From NCBI GenBank assembly GCA_016704565.1, contig JADIZV010000001.1, positions 1,054,001 to 1,118,000 on the forward strand: 64,000 nucleotides of DNA, given 5' to 3'. The position numbers and the translations under genes were made by a program. Shown here one piece after another: positions 58,284 to 64,000 of this stretch. Under the pieces are notes generated by a model. The model searched no databases, was not told where the DNA came from, and saw only the letters and a program-made list of their open reading frames with translations. Source of the DNA: Candidatus Phosphoribacter baldrii (GTDB lineage: Bacteria; Actinomycetota; Actinomycetes; Actinomycetales; Dermatophilaceae). The first letter of the stretch is position 1. Each line of letters opens with the position of its first letter.

Positions 58284-59162
58284 TCAGCGCGCGCGGTGTT
58301 TGGCGACGTAGGTCTGCATCGTGGCGAGCTGGAAGCGCGCCATTTCGCCGGCCGTCTCGTCCTCAGCGAACACGCTGTTGCACATGACCGTGCCGGGGCG
58401 GTCGTAGAAGCCGATCTCGGCGAGGCCGCCGAAGAAGTCGTCCCAGTTCAGGTCGCCGTCGCCGATCTTCAGGTGTTGGTGCACGCGGGCTGTGTTGCCA
58501 GGAGGGTTGGAGATGTAGCGCAGGCCGTGCGAACGGTGGTGGTCCATGGTGTCTGCGACGTGCACGAGCCGGATGAGATCCCCCGCCTCGCGCATGATCT
58601 CCCTCATCGGGTGACCCATGTGGTAGCTGTGGCAGGCGACATAGACCATCCCGACGTTCCGGCTGTTGAGCCCTCGGATCACCCGGATCGCCTCAAGCCC
58701 GTCCTCGACGAAGTCGTCTGGGTGGGGGTCGATGAGCAGGTCGATTCCCTCGCGTTCGATGATCGGGAGGAGCTCCTCCATCGTCTTGAAGAACGCTGCC
58801 TCCGAGTCCTCGGACCGCTCAGGTCGACCGGAGAACTCGGTGCCGATGACGGTGACGCCGAGGTCGACCGTGATATGGATGATCCGCTTCCAGTTGCGCA
58901 CAGCGGCCTCGCGCGCGCTCTCGTCGGGGCCGGACCAGCGTTGCACCGGAAGGACCGAGGCGATGCCAACCCCTGCGTCATCACATGACTTCTTGAAAGC
59001 CCGGACCAGGGCGTCGTCCGCTTTGGGGTGGCGGAAGAACGGAATGAAGTCCCGATGCGGCGTCAGCTGAATGTGCTCATAGCCGAGGTCGGCCACCACC
59101 CGCGGGAAGTCCAGCAGGCGGTGGTCATGGTGGAACGGGGTCGGGTCCTGGGCGATCTTCAC
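58284..59162 (-). CDS. Sugar-phosphate isomerase/epimerase-like TIM barrel
   Basis: A 292-residue xylose-isomerase-like (AP endonuclease 2) barrel. It opens MKIAQDPTPFHHDHRLLDFPRVVADLGYEHIQLTPH; metal ligands probably include the Glu in VTVIGTEFSGR, the Asp/His of LLIDPHPDDF, and VACHSYHMGHP and LVHVADTMDHHRSHG further on. It may be an inosose isomerase (IolI-like) or inosose dehydratase (IolE-like); I cannot separate these by eye. AGAGGAGG precedes the GTG at 59162, with operator B upstream. Confidence 0.8.
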   Translation of the reverse strand: MKIAQDPTPFHHDHRLLDFPRVVADLGYEHIQLTPHRDFIPFFRHPKADDALVRAFKKSCDDAGVGIASVLPVQRWSGPDESAREAAVRNWKRIIHITVDLGVTVIGTEFSGRPERSEDSEAAFFKTMEELLPIIEREGIDLLIDPHPDDFVEDGLEAIRVIRGLNSRNVGMVYVACHSYHMGHPMREIMREAGDLIRLVHVADTMDHHRSHGLRYISNPPGNTARVHQHLKIGDGDLNWDDFFGGLAEIGFYDRPGTVMCNSVFAEDETAGEMARFQLATMQTYVAKHRAR

Positions 59163-59192
59163 GGTGCCTCCTCTGGCGTGCCTGACGTCACT

Positions 59193-59204
59193 ATGTCAGG
59201 ACAT
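59193..59204 (-). promoter_or_regulatory. GntR operator B, upstream of the TIM-barrel gene
   Basis: ATGTCAGGACAT is a perfect palindrome within a wider near-palindrome (CACTA ... TAGTG, 59188-59208). Its reverse complement holds TGTCCTGACA, matching sites A and C. A CATAGT hexamer inside it may be the -10. Confidence 0.7.
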
Positions 59205-59237
59205 TAGTGCCAGCGCCACCCCCAGGTTGAGAGGTTG

Positions 59238-59387
59238 CCGCTAGATCGTCAGCGCTCGTGCTCATCCACGCGCTTCCTCAGCGCGGCTCGTGCCTCGCCG
59301 CTAGATCGTCAGCGCTCGAGCCGCTAGATCGTCAGCGCTCGAGCCGCTAGATCGTCAGCGCTCGAGCCGCTAGATCGTCAGCGCTCG
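59238..59387. repeat. 23-bp tandem repeat across the gntR stop codon
   Basis: The 21-base unit starting CCGCTAGATCGTCAGCG occurs at 59298, 59321, 59344 and 59367 with an exact 23-bp period (AG between units), plus a detached copy at 59238. The last copy contains the TGA stop and final Glu-Arg codons of gntR, so the gene's end has been copied outward. There are no unique spacers, so this is not a CRISPR array. Confidence 0.9.
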
Positions 59388-60115
59388 TGCACCGTCACGT
59401 CGAAGGCGTACTGGTCATAGCGGTAGCAGTGATCCCCGAACTCGATCGCCGTTCCGGCTGCGTCATACGCCCGACGGGTCATCGTCAGCAGCGGATCGCC
59501 CGGGGACAGATCCAGCCGCTTCCGCTCGACGCTGCGGGGCTTTCGGGCCCCGATCGTCTGATGGGCGACAACTGGGCGCACGCCGCGAGCCCGGAGCACG
59601 GCATACAGGCTGCCGGAGGCGAGCTCCTCCTCGGTGATGTCGCTGAACTGCGGCGGCAGCCAGTTGTGCATGAGAGCCGTTGGAATATCCCCGGCGAGGC
59701 GCAACCGCTCGACGTAGAACAGCGGGGTGTCCGCCGGCAGGTTGAGCGCGCTGGCCGCCCTCGGCGTCACCGACTGGCGGTTGATGTCCAACACCCGGGT
59801 GACGGGGCGCTTCCCCTTGCGCTCCATATCCTCGAAGAGGCTGGTCAACTCGTCACGGCGGTGGATGACCTCGCTTGCCACTGCCGTCCCGACCCCACGG
59901 CGACGAACGAGCAGCCCCCGGGACACCAGCTCGGCGATGGCGCGTCGCACGGTCGGACGGGACAGGTCGAGGCGATCCGCGAGAGCAAGCTCGTTCTCGA
60001 ACGGGTCACCCGGCTGGAGGGTTCCGTCCTCGATCGCAGCGGTGAGCTGCTCGGCGAGCTGGTGATAGAGCGGGACGGGGCTCGCCCGGTCGATCAACAC
60101 GGGGATCTGGCGCAC
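59378..60115 (-). CDS. GntR-family (HutC/UTRA) regulator of the inositol locus, IolR-like
   Basis: A 245-residue regulator. Winged helix: PLYHQLAEQLTAAIEDGTLQPGDPFENELALADRLDLSRPTVRRAIAELVSRGLLVRRRGVGTAV. The UTRA effector domain follows (about 90-240; TPLFYVERLRLAGDIPTALMHNWLP). The GTG at 60115 lies six bases after a TATGCT -10 and gives the normal N-terminus; the longer frame would run through the operator. It is divergent from iolC and probably binds sites A, B and C, as C. glutamicum IolR does at similar sequences. Confidence 0.87.
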   Translation of the reverse strand: MRQIPVLIDRASPVPLYHQLAEQLTAAIEDGTLQPGDPFENELALADRLDLSRPTVRRAIAELVSRGLLVRRRGVGTAVASEVIHRRDELTSLFEDMERKGKRPVTRVLDINRQSVTPRAASALNLPADTPLFYVERLRLAGDIPTALMHNWLPPQFSDITEEELASGSLYAVLRARGVRPVVAHQTIGARKPRSVERKRLDLSPGDPLLTMTRRAYDAAGTAIEFGDHCYRYDQYAFDVTVHER

Positions 60116-60121
60116 GGCCCG

Positions 60122-60204
60122 AGCATATGTCAGGAGACCCTGTTTGTCTCGGAAGCCAATTGTCCTAACAAAGATTGACAAAGTCAGCTCGGGTCAGGCA
60201 CGCT
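60122..60204. promoter_or_regulatory. Divergent gntR/iolC promoter region with GntR operator C
   Basis: Toward gntR: GAGACA (minus strand, 60150-60145), 17 bp, TATGCT (60127-60122), then six bases to the GTG. Toward iolC: TTGACA (60175-60180), 18 bp, CACGCT (60199-60204). Operator C, TTGTCCTAACAA (60160-60171), ends 3 bp before the iolC -35, the same placement as site A. A further half-like ATGTCAGGA (60127-60135) overlaps the gntR -10, which would suit autoregulation. Confidence 0.75.
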
Positions 60205-60261
60205 GAGGACGCGCGCCAGAGCTTCGCGAGCGCGCCCCACACACCGGAGGTGACCACGTTG

Positions 60262-61218
60262 ATGACCACCCAGTCCTTCGACGTGCTGTGCATCGGCCGC
60301 GTCGGGGTCGACCTCTACCCCATGCAGACTGGGGTCGGGCTGGAGGAGGTCAAGACCTTCGGCAAGTTCCTGGGAGGGAGCGCGGGCAACGTCGCGGTCG
60401 CGGCGGCCCGCTACGGTCACTCGGCTGCGATCATCAGCCGGACCGGAGACGACCCGTTCGGGCGTTTCGTCGCTCAAGCGTTGGCCGATCTGGGCGTGGC
60501 AACGACGTTCCTCGGGATCGACCCGTGGCTCCCCACGCCGGTCACTTTCTGCGAGATCTTCCCGCCCGACCACTTCCCGCTCTACTTCTACCGTTACCCC
60601 CAGGCTCCTGACCTGCGGGTCGGACCCGAGCAGATCCCACCGTTGGCCGTCGCCGACAGCCGGGTCTTCTGGACGACCCTCACCGGACTGTCGGCCGAGC
60701 CGAGCCGGAGCGCACACGCCACGGCATGGGGCGAGCGCGGACGGAAGGCGCACACCGTCCTGGACCTCGACTACCGACCGATGTTCTGGGTCCACGAGAG
60801 CGATGCCACCCGAGCGGCCGGGGAGGCGCTTGCGTGCTCGACGGTGGCTATCGGCAACCTTGACGAGTGCCGCATCGCCGTGGGCGAAACCCAGCCGGAT
60901 CGAGCGGCCCACGCGCTGCTCGACCACGGCGTCGACCTGGCCATCGTCAAACAGGGTCCCAGGGGGGTCCTGGCGATGACCGCCGACGAACGCGTCGAGT
61001 GCCCGCCGGTTCCCGTCGAGGTCGTCAACGGCCTTGGCGCCGGAGATGCGTTCGGCGGCGCTGTCTGCCACGGCCTGCTCAACGGCTGGGGGCTGCGCGA
61101 GACGATCGAGTTCGCCAGCGCCGCGGGCGCTCACGTCGCAGCCCGACTCGAGTGCGCGACCGCCATGCCCGACGAGCCCGAGGTCCGGGCTCTCCTGCAT
61201 CAGGCAGGCCGGGCATGA
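60262..61218 (+). CDS. iolC: 5-dehydro-2-deoxygluconokinase (PfkB family)
   Basis: A 318-residue ribokinase-like kinase of inositol breakdown. VLCIGRVGVDLYPMQTGVGLEEVKTFGKFLGGSAGNVAVAAARYG holds the first PfkB signature, and VVNGLGAGDAFGGAVCHGLL the second with the catalytic Asp. The ATG at 60262 is 11 bases from GGAGG; a TTG just before it (60259) has better spacing and may be the true start. It is the first gene of the plus-strand inositol operon. Confidence 0.9.
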   Translation: MTTQSFDVLCIGRVGVDLYPMQTGVGLEEVKTFGKFLGGSAGNVAVAAARYGHSAAIISRTGDDPFGRFVAQALADLGVATTFLGIDPWLPTPVTFCEIFPPDHFPLYFYRYPQAPDLRVGPEQIPPLAVADSRVFWTTLTGLSAEPSRSAHATAWGERGRKAHTVLDLDYRPMFWVHESDATRAAGEALACSTVAIGNLDECRIAVGETQPDRAAHALLDHGVDLAIVKQGPRGVLAMTADERVECPPVPVEVVNGLGAGDAFGGAVCHGLLNGWGLRETIEFASAAGAHVAARLECATAMPDEPEVRALLHQAGRA

Positions 61219-62120
61219 TCGACCACTCGTCGACCCGGCCGCTCGACCTGGCGGCGATCTCGCGACGGCGACTCCTGGAGCCGCACGGCATACCGGACGC
61301 CTGGGCGGCGCGTCGCCCGGGTTCAGTTCCGCCGGACGGGCGGCTGCTCATCATTGCGGCCGACCATCCCGCCCGCGGTGCGCTCGGAGTTCGGGAAGAC
61401 CGCCGGGCGATGGCTTCGCGCTCGGACCTGTTGCGGCGCTTGGCGATTGCCGTGACGCGCCCCGGAGTCGACGGCGTGCTCGGGACGGCCGACATCCTCG
61501 AAGACTTGCTGCTCGCTGGCCTCCTCGGTGACCGGATGGTGTTCGGATCGATGAACCGAGCCGGCTTACAAGGTGCGATCTTCGAGTTCGACGATCGGTT
61601 CACGGCATACGACTCGGCGACCATCGCCAGGCTGGGACTGGACGGCGGCAAGATGCTCACCCGCGTCGCCTACGACGACCCGGCCACGGCAGCGACACTC
61701 GCGGCGAGCGGCCGCGCAGTGACCGAGCTCGCCGCCTTTGACCGGATCGCGCTCGTCGAGCCGTTCCTTTCTGCGCGTGGGGCCGACGGATGGGTCCGCA
61801 ACCTTCTCGACCCCGACTCGGTGATCATGTCGATCGCCATCGCAGCCGGGCTCGGCGCGACCAGCGCGCGGACCTGGCTCAAGCTCCCTGTGGTGCCCGA
61901 GATGGACCGAGTCCTGGACGCAACGACCCTGCCGACACTCCTTCTCGGCGGCGACCCAACCTCGGAGCCCGCCCAGACCTATGCGACCTGGCGGCGCGCT
62001 CTCGCGTGTCCGCCCGCGGTGGGTTTGGTCGTCGGCCGGTCCTTGCTCTACCCGCCGGACGGTGATGTCGCCGCCGCTGTGGATATCGCTGCCGACCTCG
62101 TTCACGGAGGCGTTCGATGA
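61215..62120 (+). CDS. Cgl0158-type (beta/alpha)8 aldolase of the inositol locus
   Basis: A 301-residue DhnA/DeoC-like class I aldolase barrel. LIIAADHPARGALGV opens the barrel, the conserved GGKMLTRVAYDD segment carries a likely Schiff-base or structural Lys, and WLKLPVVPEMDRVL another. It replaces IolJ in many actinobacterial inositol clusters, splitting 2-deoxy-5-keto-gluconate 6-phosphate (inference from context). Overlaps iolC and iolB by 4 bp each. Confidence 0.8.
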   Translation: MIDHSSTRPLDLAAISRRRLLEPHGIPDAWAARRPGSVPPDGRLLIIAADHPARGALGVREDRRAMASRSDLLRRLAIAVTRPGVDGVLGTADILEDLLLAGLLGDRMVFGSMNRAGLQGAIFEFDDRFTAYDSATIARLGLDGGKMLTRVAYDDPATAATLAASGRAVTELAAFDRIALVEPFLSARGADGWVRNLLDPDSVIMSIAIAAGLGATSARTWLKLPVVPEMDRVLDATTLPTLLLGGDPTSEPAQTYATWRRALACPPAVGLVVGRSLLYPPDGDVAAAVDIAADLVHGGVR

Positions 62121-63013
62121 GTGACTGGTTCCGGCCGGCCGGGTCGAGCGGCGACGCCGATTTCGACGTGCGGATCACCCCCGGCGACCCTGGATGGGCC
62201 CACACCGGGCTGTATGCCGCCACCTTGCAGCCCGGAGAGTCGCGAACCATCGACACCGGCGACTGCGAATGGATCGTCCTGCCGTTGTCCGGTGGCGGTG
62301 CGGTCGTGGAGGTGGGGGAGCGCTCGTTCACCCTCGAAGGGCGCCCGGACGTTTTCGCGGGGCCGACCGACCTCGTTTACGTTCCGCGGGACTCCCGCTT
62401 CACCGTCTCTAGCACGCGCGGTGGGCGGATCGCCTTCCCGTTCGCGAAAGCGCGGCGTGTCTTCCCCGTTTGCCGTGTACCTGCCTCCGCAGTCCCCGTT
62501 GAGCTGCGGGGCTCCGGCCACTGCTCACGACAAGTGCAGAACTTCGGGACTCCCGGTGTCTTGGAAGCGGATTCGATCATTGCCTGCGAGGTGATCACGC
62601 CAGCCGGGAACTGGTCGTCCTACCCTCCGCACAAGCACGACGAGGACCGTGCGGGCGTCGAGACCCACCTCGAGGAGATCTACTACGTCGAGCTGCGGCC
62701 GGTGCGCTCGGTGGTGGGAGGCGCCGCGGGTGAACAGCAGGCCGGGATGGCCTACCTGCGCAACTACGGCACCGATGATGCGCCGATCGACACCCTCGAA
62801 GAGGTCCGCAGCGGCGACGTCGTGCTCATCCCCCACGGCTGGCACGGTCCTGCGATGGCCCCACCGGGCTACGACCTCTACTACCTCAACGTCATGGCCG
62901 GCCCTGGCCAGACGCGTGCATGGCTCATCTGCGACGACCCGGCCCACGCCTGGGTTCGGGGAACGTGGCCCGACCAGCCGGTCGACTCGCGGCTACCCTT
63001 CGCCGGGCGCTGA
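62117..63013 (+). CDS. iolB: 5-deoxy-glucuronate isomerase
   Basis: A 298-residue bicupin converting 5-deoxy-glucuronate to 2-deoxy-5-keto-gluconate. The metal site is SSYPPHKHDEDRAG ... HLEEIYYVELRP with a later His in GDVVLIPHGWHGP. The N-terminal cupin (GDCEWIVLPLSGGGAVVEVGERSFTLEG) lacks the His set. It overlaps the aldolase stop by 4 bp, so iolC-aldolase-iolB is one translational unit. Confidence 0.94.
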   Translation: MSDWFRPAGSSGDADFDVRITPGDPGWAHTGLYAATLQPGESRTIDTGDCEWIVLPLSGGGAVVEVGERSFTLEGRPDVFAGPTDLVYVPRDSRFTVSSTRGGRIAFPFAKARRVFPVCRVPASAVPVELRGSGHCSRQVQNFGTPGVLEADSIIACEVITPAGNWSSYPPHKHDEDRAGVETHLEEIYYVELRPVRSVVGGAAGEQQAGMAYLRNYGTDDAPIDTLEEVRSGDVVLIPHGWHGPAMAPPGYDLYYLNVMAGPGQTRAWLICDDPAHAWVRGTWPDQPVDSRLPFAGR

Positions 63014-63051
63014 CCACCTGACATCCCTGACCGCACTCGAACGGAGCTCGC

Positions 63052-64000
63052 ATGCGCCTCGGGATCGTCGGCGTCGGCCGGATCGGCTCCTTCCACGCGC
63101 GCTCGCTGTCAGGTGACCCGGCCGTCTCGGAGCTCGTCCTTGTCGACCCGTGGTCCGATTCGGTGACCGCGTTGGCCGCCGAGGTCGGTGCCACGATCGA
63201 TCCCGATCTCGACGCCTTGCTCCGGCGGGGTGTCGACGGGTTGCTCATCACGTCGGCCACGCACACCCACGCCGACATCCTCCGCGCGAGTCTGCGCGCC
63301 GGGCTACCGAGCTTCTGCGAGAAACCGGTCGCGAGCACCCTTGCCGAGACGATCGACCTGGCCCGTCTGGAGGCCGCGACGGGCGTGCCGGTCCAGGTGG
63401 GCTTCCAACGGCGGTTCGACGCGGCATACGTGCGGCTGCGGGGCGCGGTCGCGTCGGGTGAACTGGGGTTCGTCCACACCATCCGGGCCGCGACGCATGA
63501 CCAGAGCCCGCCTCCGCCTGGCTATCTGCCTACCTCCGGTGGGTTGTTCCGGGACGCGGCCATCCACGACTACGACGTCATCCGTTTCGTCACGGGCCGC
63601 GAGGTGCGCCAGGTGTATGCCGTGGGCGCCAACAAGGGGGACCAGTGCTTCACCGAAGCGGCGGACGTGGACACAGCCGCGGCCCTGCTGACGATGGACC
63701 ACGACACTCTGGTCGTGACGTCCGTGACGCGCTACAACACCGCGGGGCATGACATTCGGATGGAGATCCACGGCTCACGTGGGGCCATGGCCGCCGGGCT
63801 GGACGATCGCTATCCCATGATGTCGGCCGAACCCGGAGCGACCTTCCCCGCCGGTCCCGCCCATCAGTCCTTCCTGGAACGGTTCGAGTCGGCTTATCGT
63901 GCGGAGATGGCCGAGTTCGTCCAGGTGGTTGCCGGAGCACTACCCAGCCGATGCACGGTCGCCGATGCTCTGGAAGCGTTCCGGGTTGCCGAAGCGTGTG
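63052..64000 (+). CDS. iolG: Inositol 2-dehydrogenase-like Gfo/Idh/MocA protein (3' end beyond window)
   Basis: At least 316 residues, cut by the window end. RLGIVGVGRIGSFHARSL is the NAD site, the catalytic Lys91 lies in FCEKPVAS, and RDAAIHDYDVIRF provides Asp168 and His172 with the D-x3-H spacing of inositol dehydrogenase. It oxidises myo-inositol to 2-keto-inositol, the first step. GGAG precedes the ATG at 63052. It is 38 bp after iolB, in the same operon. Which inositol isomer it prefers is unknown. Confidence 0.87.
   Translation, partial: MRLGIVGVGRIGSFHARSLSGDPAVSELVLVDPWSDSVTALAAEVGATIDPDLDALLRRGVDGLLITSATHTHADILRASLRAGLPSFCEKPVASTLAETIDLARLEAATGVPVQVGFQRRFDAAYVRLRGAVASGELGFVHTIRAATHDQSPPPPGYLPTSGGLFRDAAIHDYDVIRFVTGREVRQVYAVGANKGDQCFTEAADVDTAAALLTMDHDTLVVTSVTRYNTAGHDIRMEIHGSRGAMAAGLDDRYPMMSAEPGATFPAGPAHQSFLERFESAYRAEMAEFVQVVAGALPSRCTVADALEAFRVAEAC

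Larger units (their letters stand above)
571..63622. repeat. Dispersed octamer GTATGCCG / CGGCATAC, about 103 copies
   Basis: Exact copies counted by eye. GTATGCCG on the plus strand starts at 1940, 2996, 4210, 6640, 7359, 7749, 9985, 10924, 11127, 11871, 12558, 13466, 14199, 15005, 15080, 16263, 19625, 20118, 22343, 23226, 24117, 25151, 25855, 26041, 27226, 28671, 31022, 31673, 33484, 34605, 35182, 35993, 37358, 37667, 39178, 39286, 40432, 41011, 42254, 43220, 43949, 45315, 48576, 48831, 49195, 49912, 49990, 51189, 51840, 53820, 55086, 56998, 62212 and 63615. CGGCATAC starts at 571, 2818, 4338, 4770, 6664, 7472, 9831, 10690, 11154, 14171, 15181, 15946, 16048, 17673, 18537, 19610, 20103, 20711, 21876, 23211, 23780, 24807, 26049, 26264, 26442, 27669, 29873, 32788, 35055, 36812, 37864, 37986, 39319, 39391, 40296, 40795, 41745, 43270, 44699, 48714, 49698, 51109, 52112, 54870, 56180, 59599, 61286, 61604 and 63422. 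The base after GTATGCCG is usually C or T. With independent bases at this GC content only a few copies would be expected. The function is unknown; an uptake-sequence role is inference. Confidence 0.93.

Noticed and set aside
59238..59387. CRISPR-like array
   Set aside because: Units are directly adjacent with only AG between them and no unique spacers; no cas genes are in the window. It is a tandem duplication of a gene end.
571..63622. Octamer as Chi or FtsK-orienting (KOPS) sequence
   Set aside because: Such signals are skewed to one strand along a replichore. Here the two orientations are nearly equal (54 and 49) over 64 kb.
1..64000. tRNA or rRNA genes, riboswitches, insertion sequences
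   Set aside because: No tRNA T-loop motifs with matching acceptor arms, rRNA segments, transposase genes with terminal repeats, or known riboswitch cores were seen on either strand.

Overview
This is a very GC-rich chromosomal segment from a Gram-positive actinobacterium. Supporting signs are GTG and TTG starts, several apparently leaderless genes, a HAIR (HspR) element in front of clpB, fba followed by a DUF3151 gene, an EF-G2-type GTPase, an LPxTG-anchored surface protein and a corynebacterial-type inositol regulon. The gene set would fit the Micrococcales (an Intrasporangiaceae- or Dermatophilaceae-like genus), but this family placement is inference. I see no rRNA, tRNA, CRISPR array, prophage or insertion sequence. 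Most of the window is ordinary, densely packed chromosome.

Layout. 0-6.6 kb: hexuronate catabolism (LacI regulator, LarA-like 2-hydroxyacid racemase/epimerase, uxaC, uxuB-type reductase, hexuronide symporter). 6.9-11.1 kb: a NarL-type two-component system with an unusual membrane kinase, then two methyltransferases. 11.2-13.8 kb: a sulfide/persulfide module (SQR, DsrC-like and DsrE-like proteins) divergent from a CsoR/CstR-type repressor with an operator between them. 13.8-24.9 kb: macrodomain protein, CPBP protease, TetR regulator, clpB, DUF5995 protein, EF-G2, a Tat-exported protein, exonuclease III and an SDR. 25-30.3 kb: an ArsR/SRPBCC pair, pyrE, lemA and a probable copper/iron membrane pair with a PepSY protein. 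30.3-34.3 kb: an mmpL-tetR-dedA operon on the minus strand. 34.5-39.6 kb: SpoU methyltransferase, three DGPF/YCII proteins with their ECF42-type sigma factor, fba and DUF3151. 39.6-44.7 kb: vapBC, DUF169, protoglobin with a Cys-rich MarR regulator, a P-loop kinase and purA. 44.8-53.8 kb: a Cna-B surface protein, a HelR/HelD-like helicase, purD-purC and a LURP-one protein. 53.8-64 kb: a divergent myo-inositol locus around a GntR regulator.

How the genes work together. The first five genes form a transport-to-pathway unit for glucuronate or galacturonate. The LarA homologue suggests mannonate may be epimerised to gluconate instead of dehydrated. The inositol locus holds iolD, iolC, iolB, an iolG-like dehydrogenase, a DhnA-type aldolase and a transaldolase-family protein. 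Three copies of a TGTCCTRACA operator sit at its promoters, next to the GntR gene that probably reads them. The sulfur module joins a quinone-linked sulfide oxidase to sulfur-carrier proteins under a thiol-sensing repressor.

The most striking feature belongs to no gene. The octamer GTATGCCG or its complement CGGCATAC occurs about 103 times by hand count, roughly every 620 bases. The two orientations are nearly balanced (54 and 49). It lies inside genes and between them, and inverted pairs form the stems of several terminators. It is absent from the hexuronide symporter and nearly absent from the surface-protein gene. This is the pattern of DNA uptake sequences in Neisseria and Pasteurellaceae, here in an actinobacterium.
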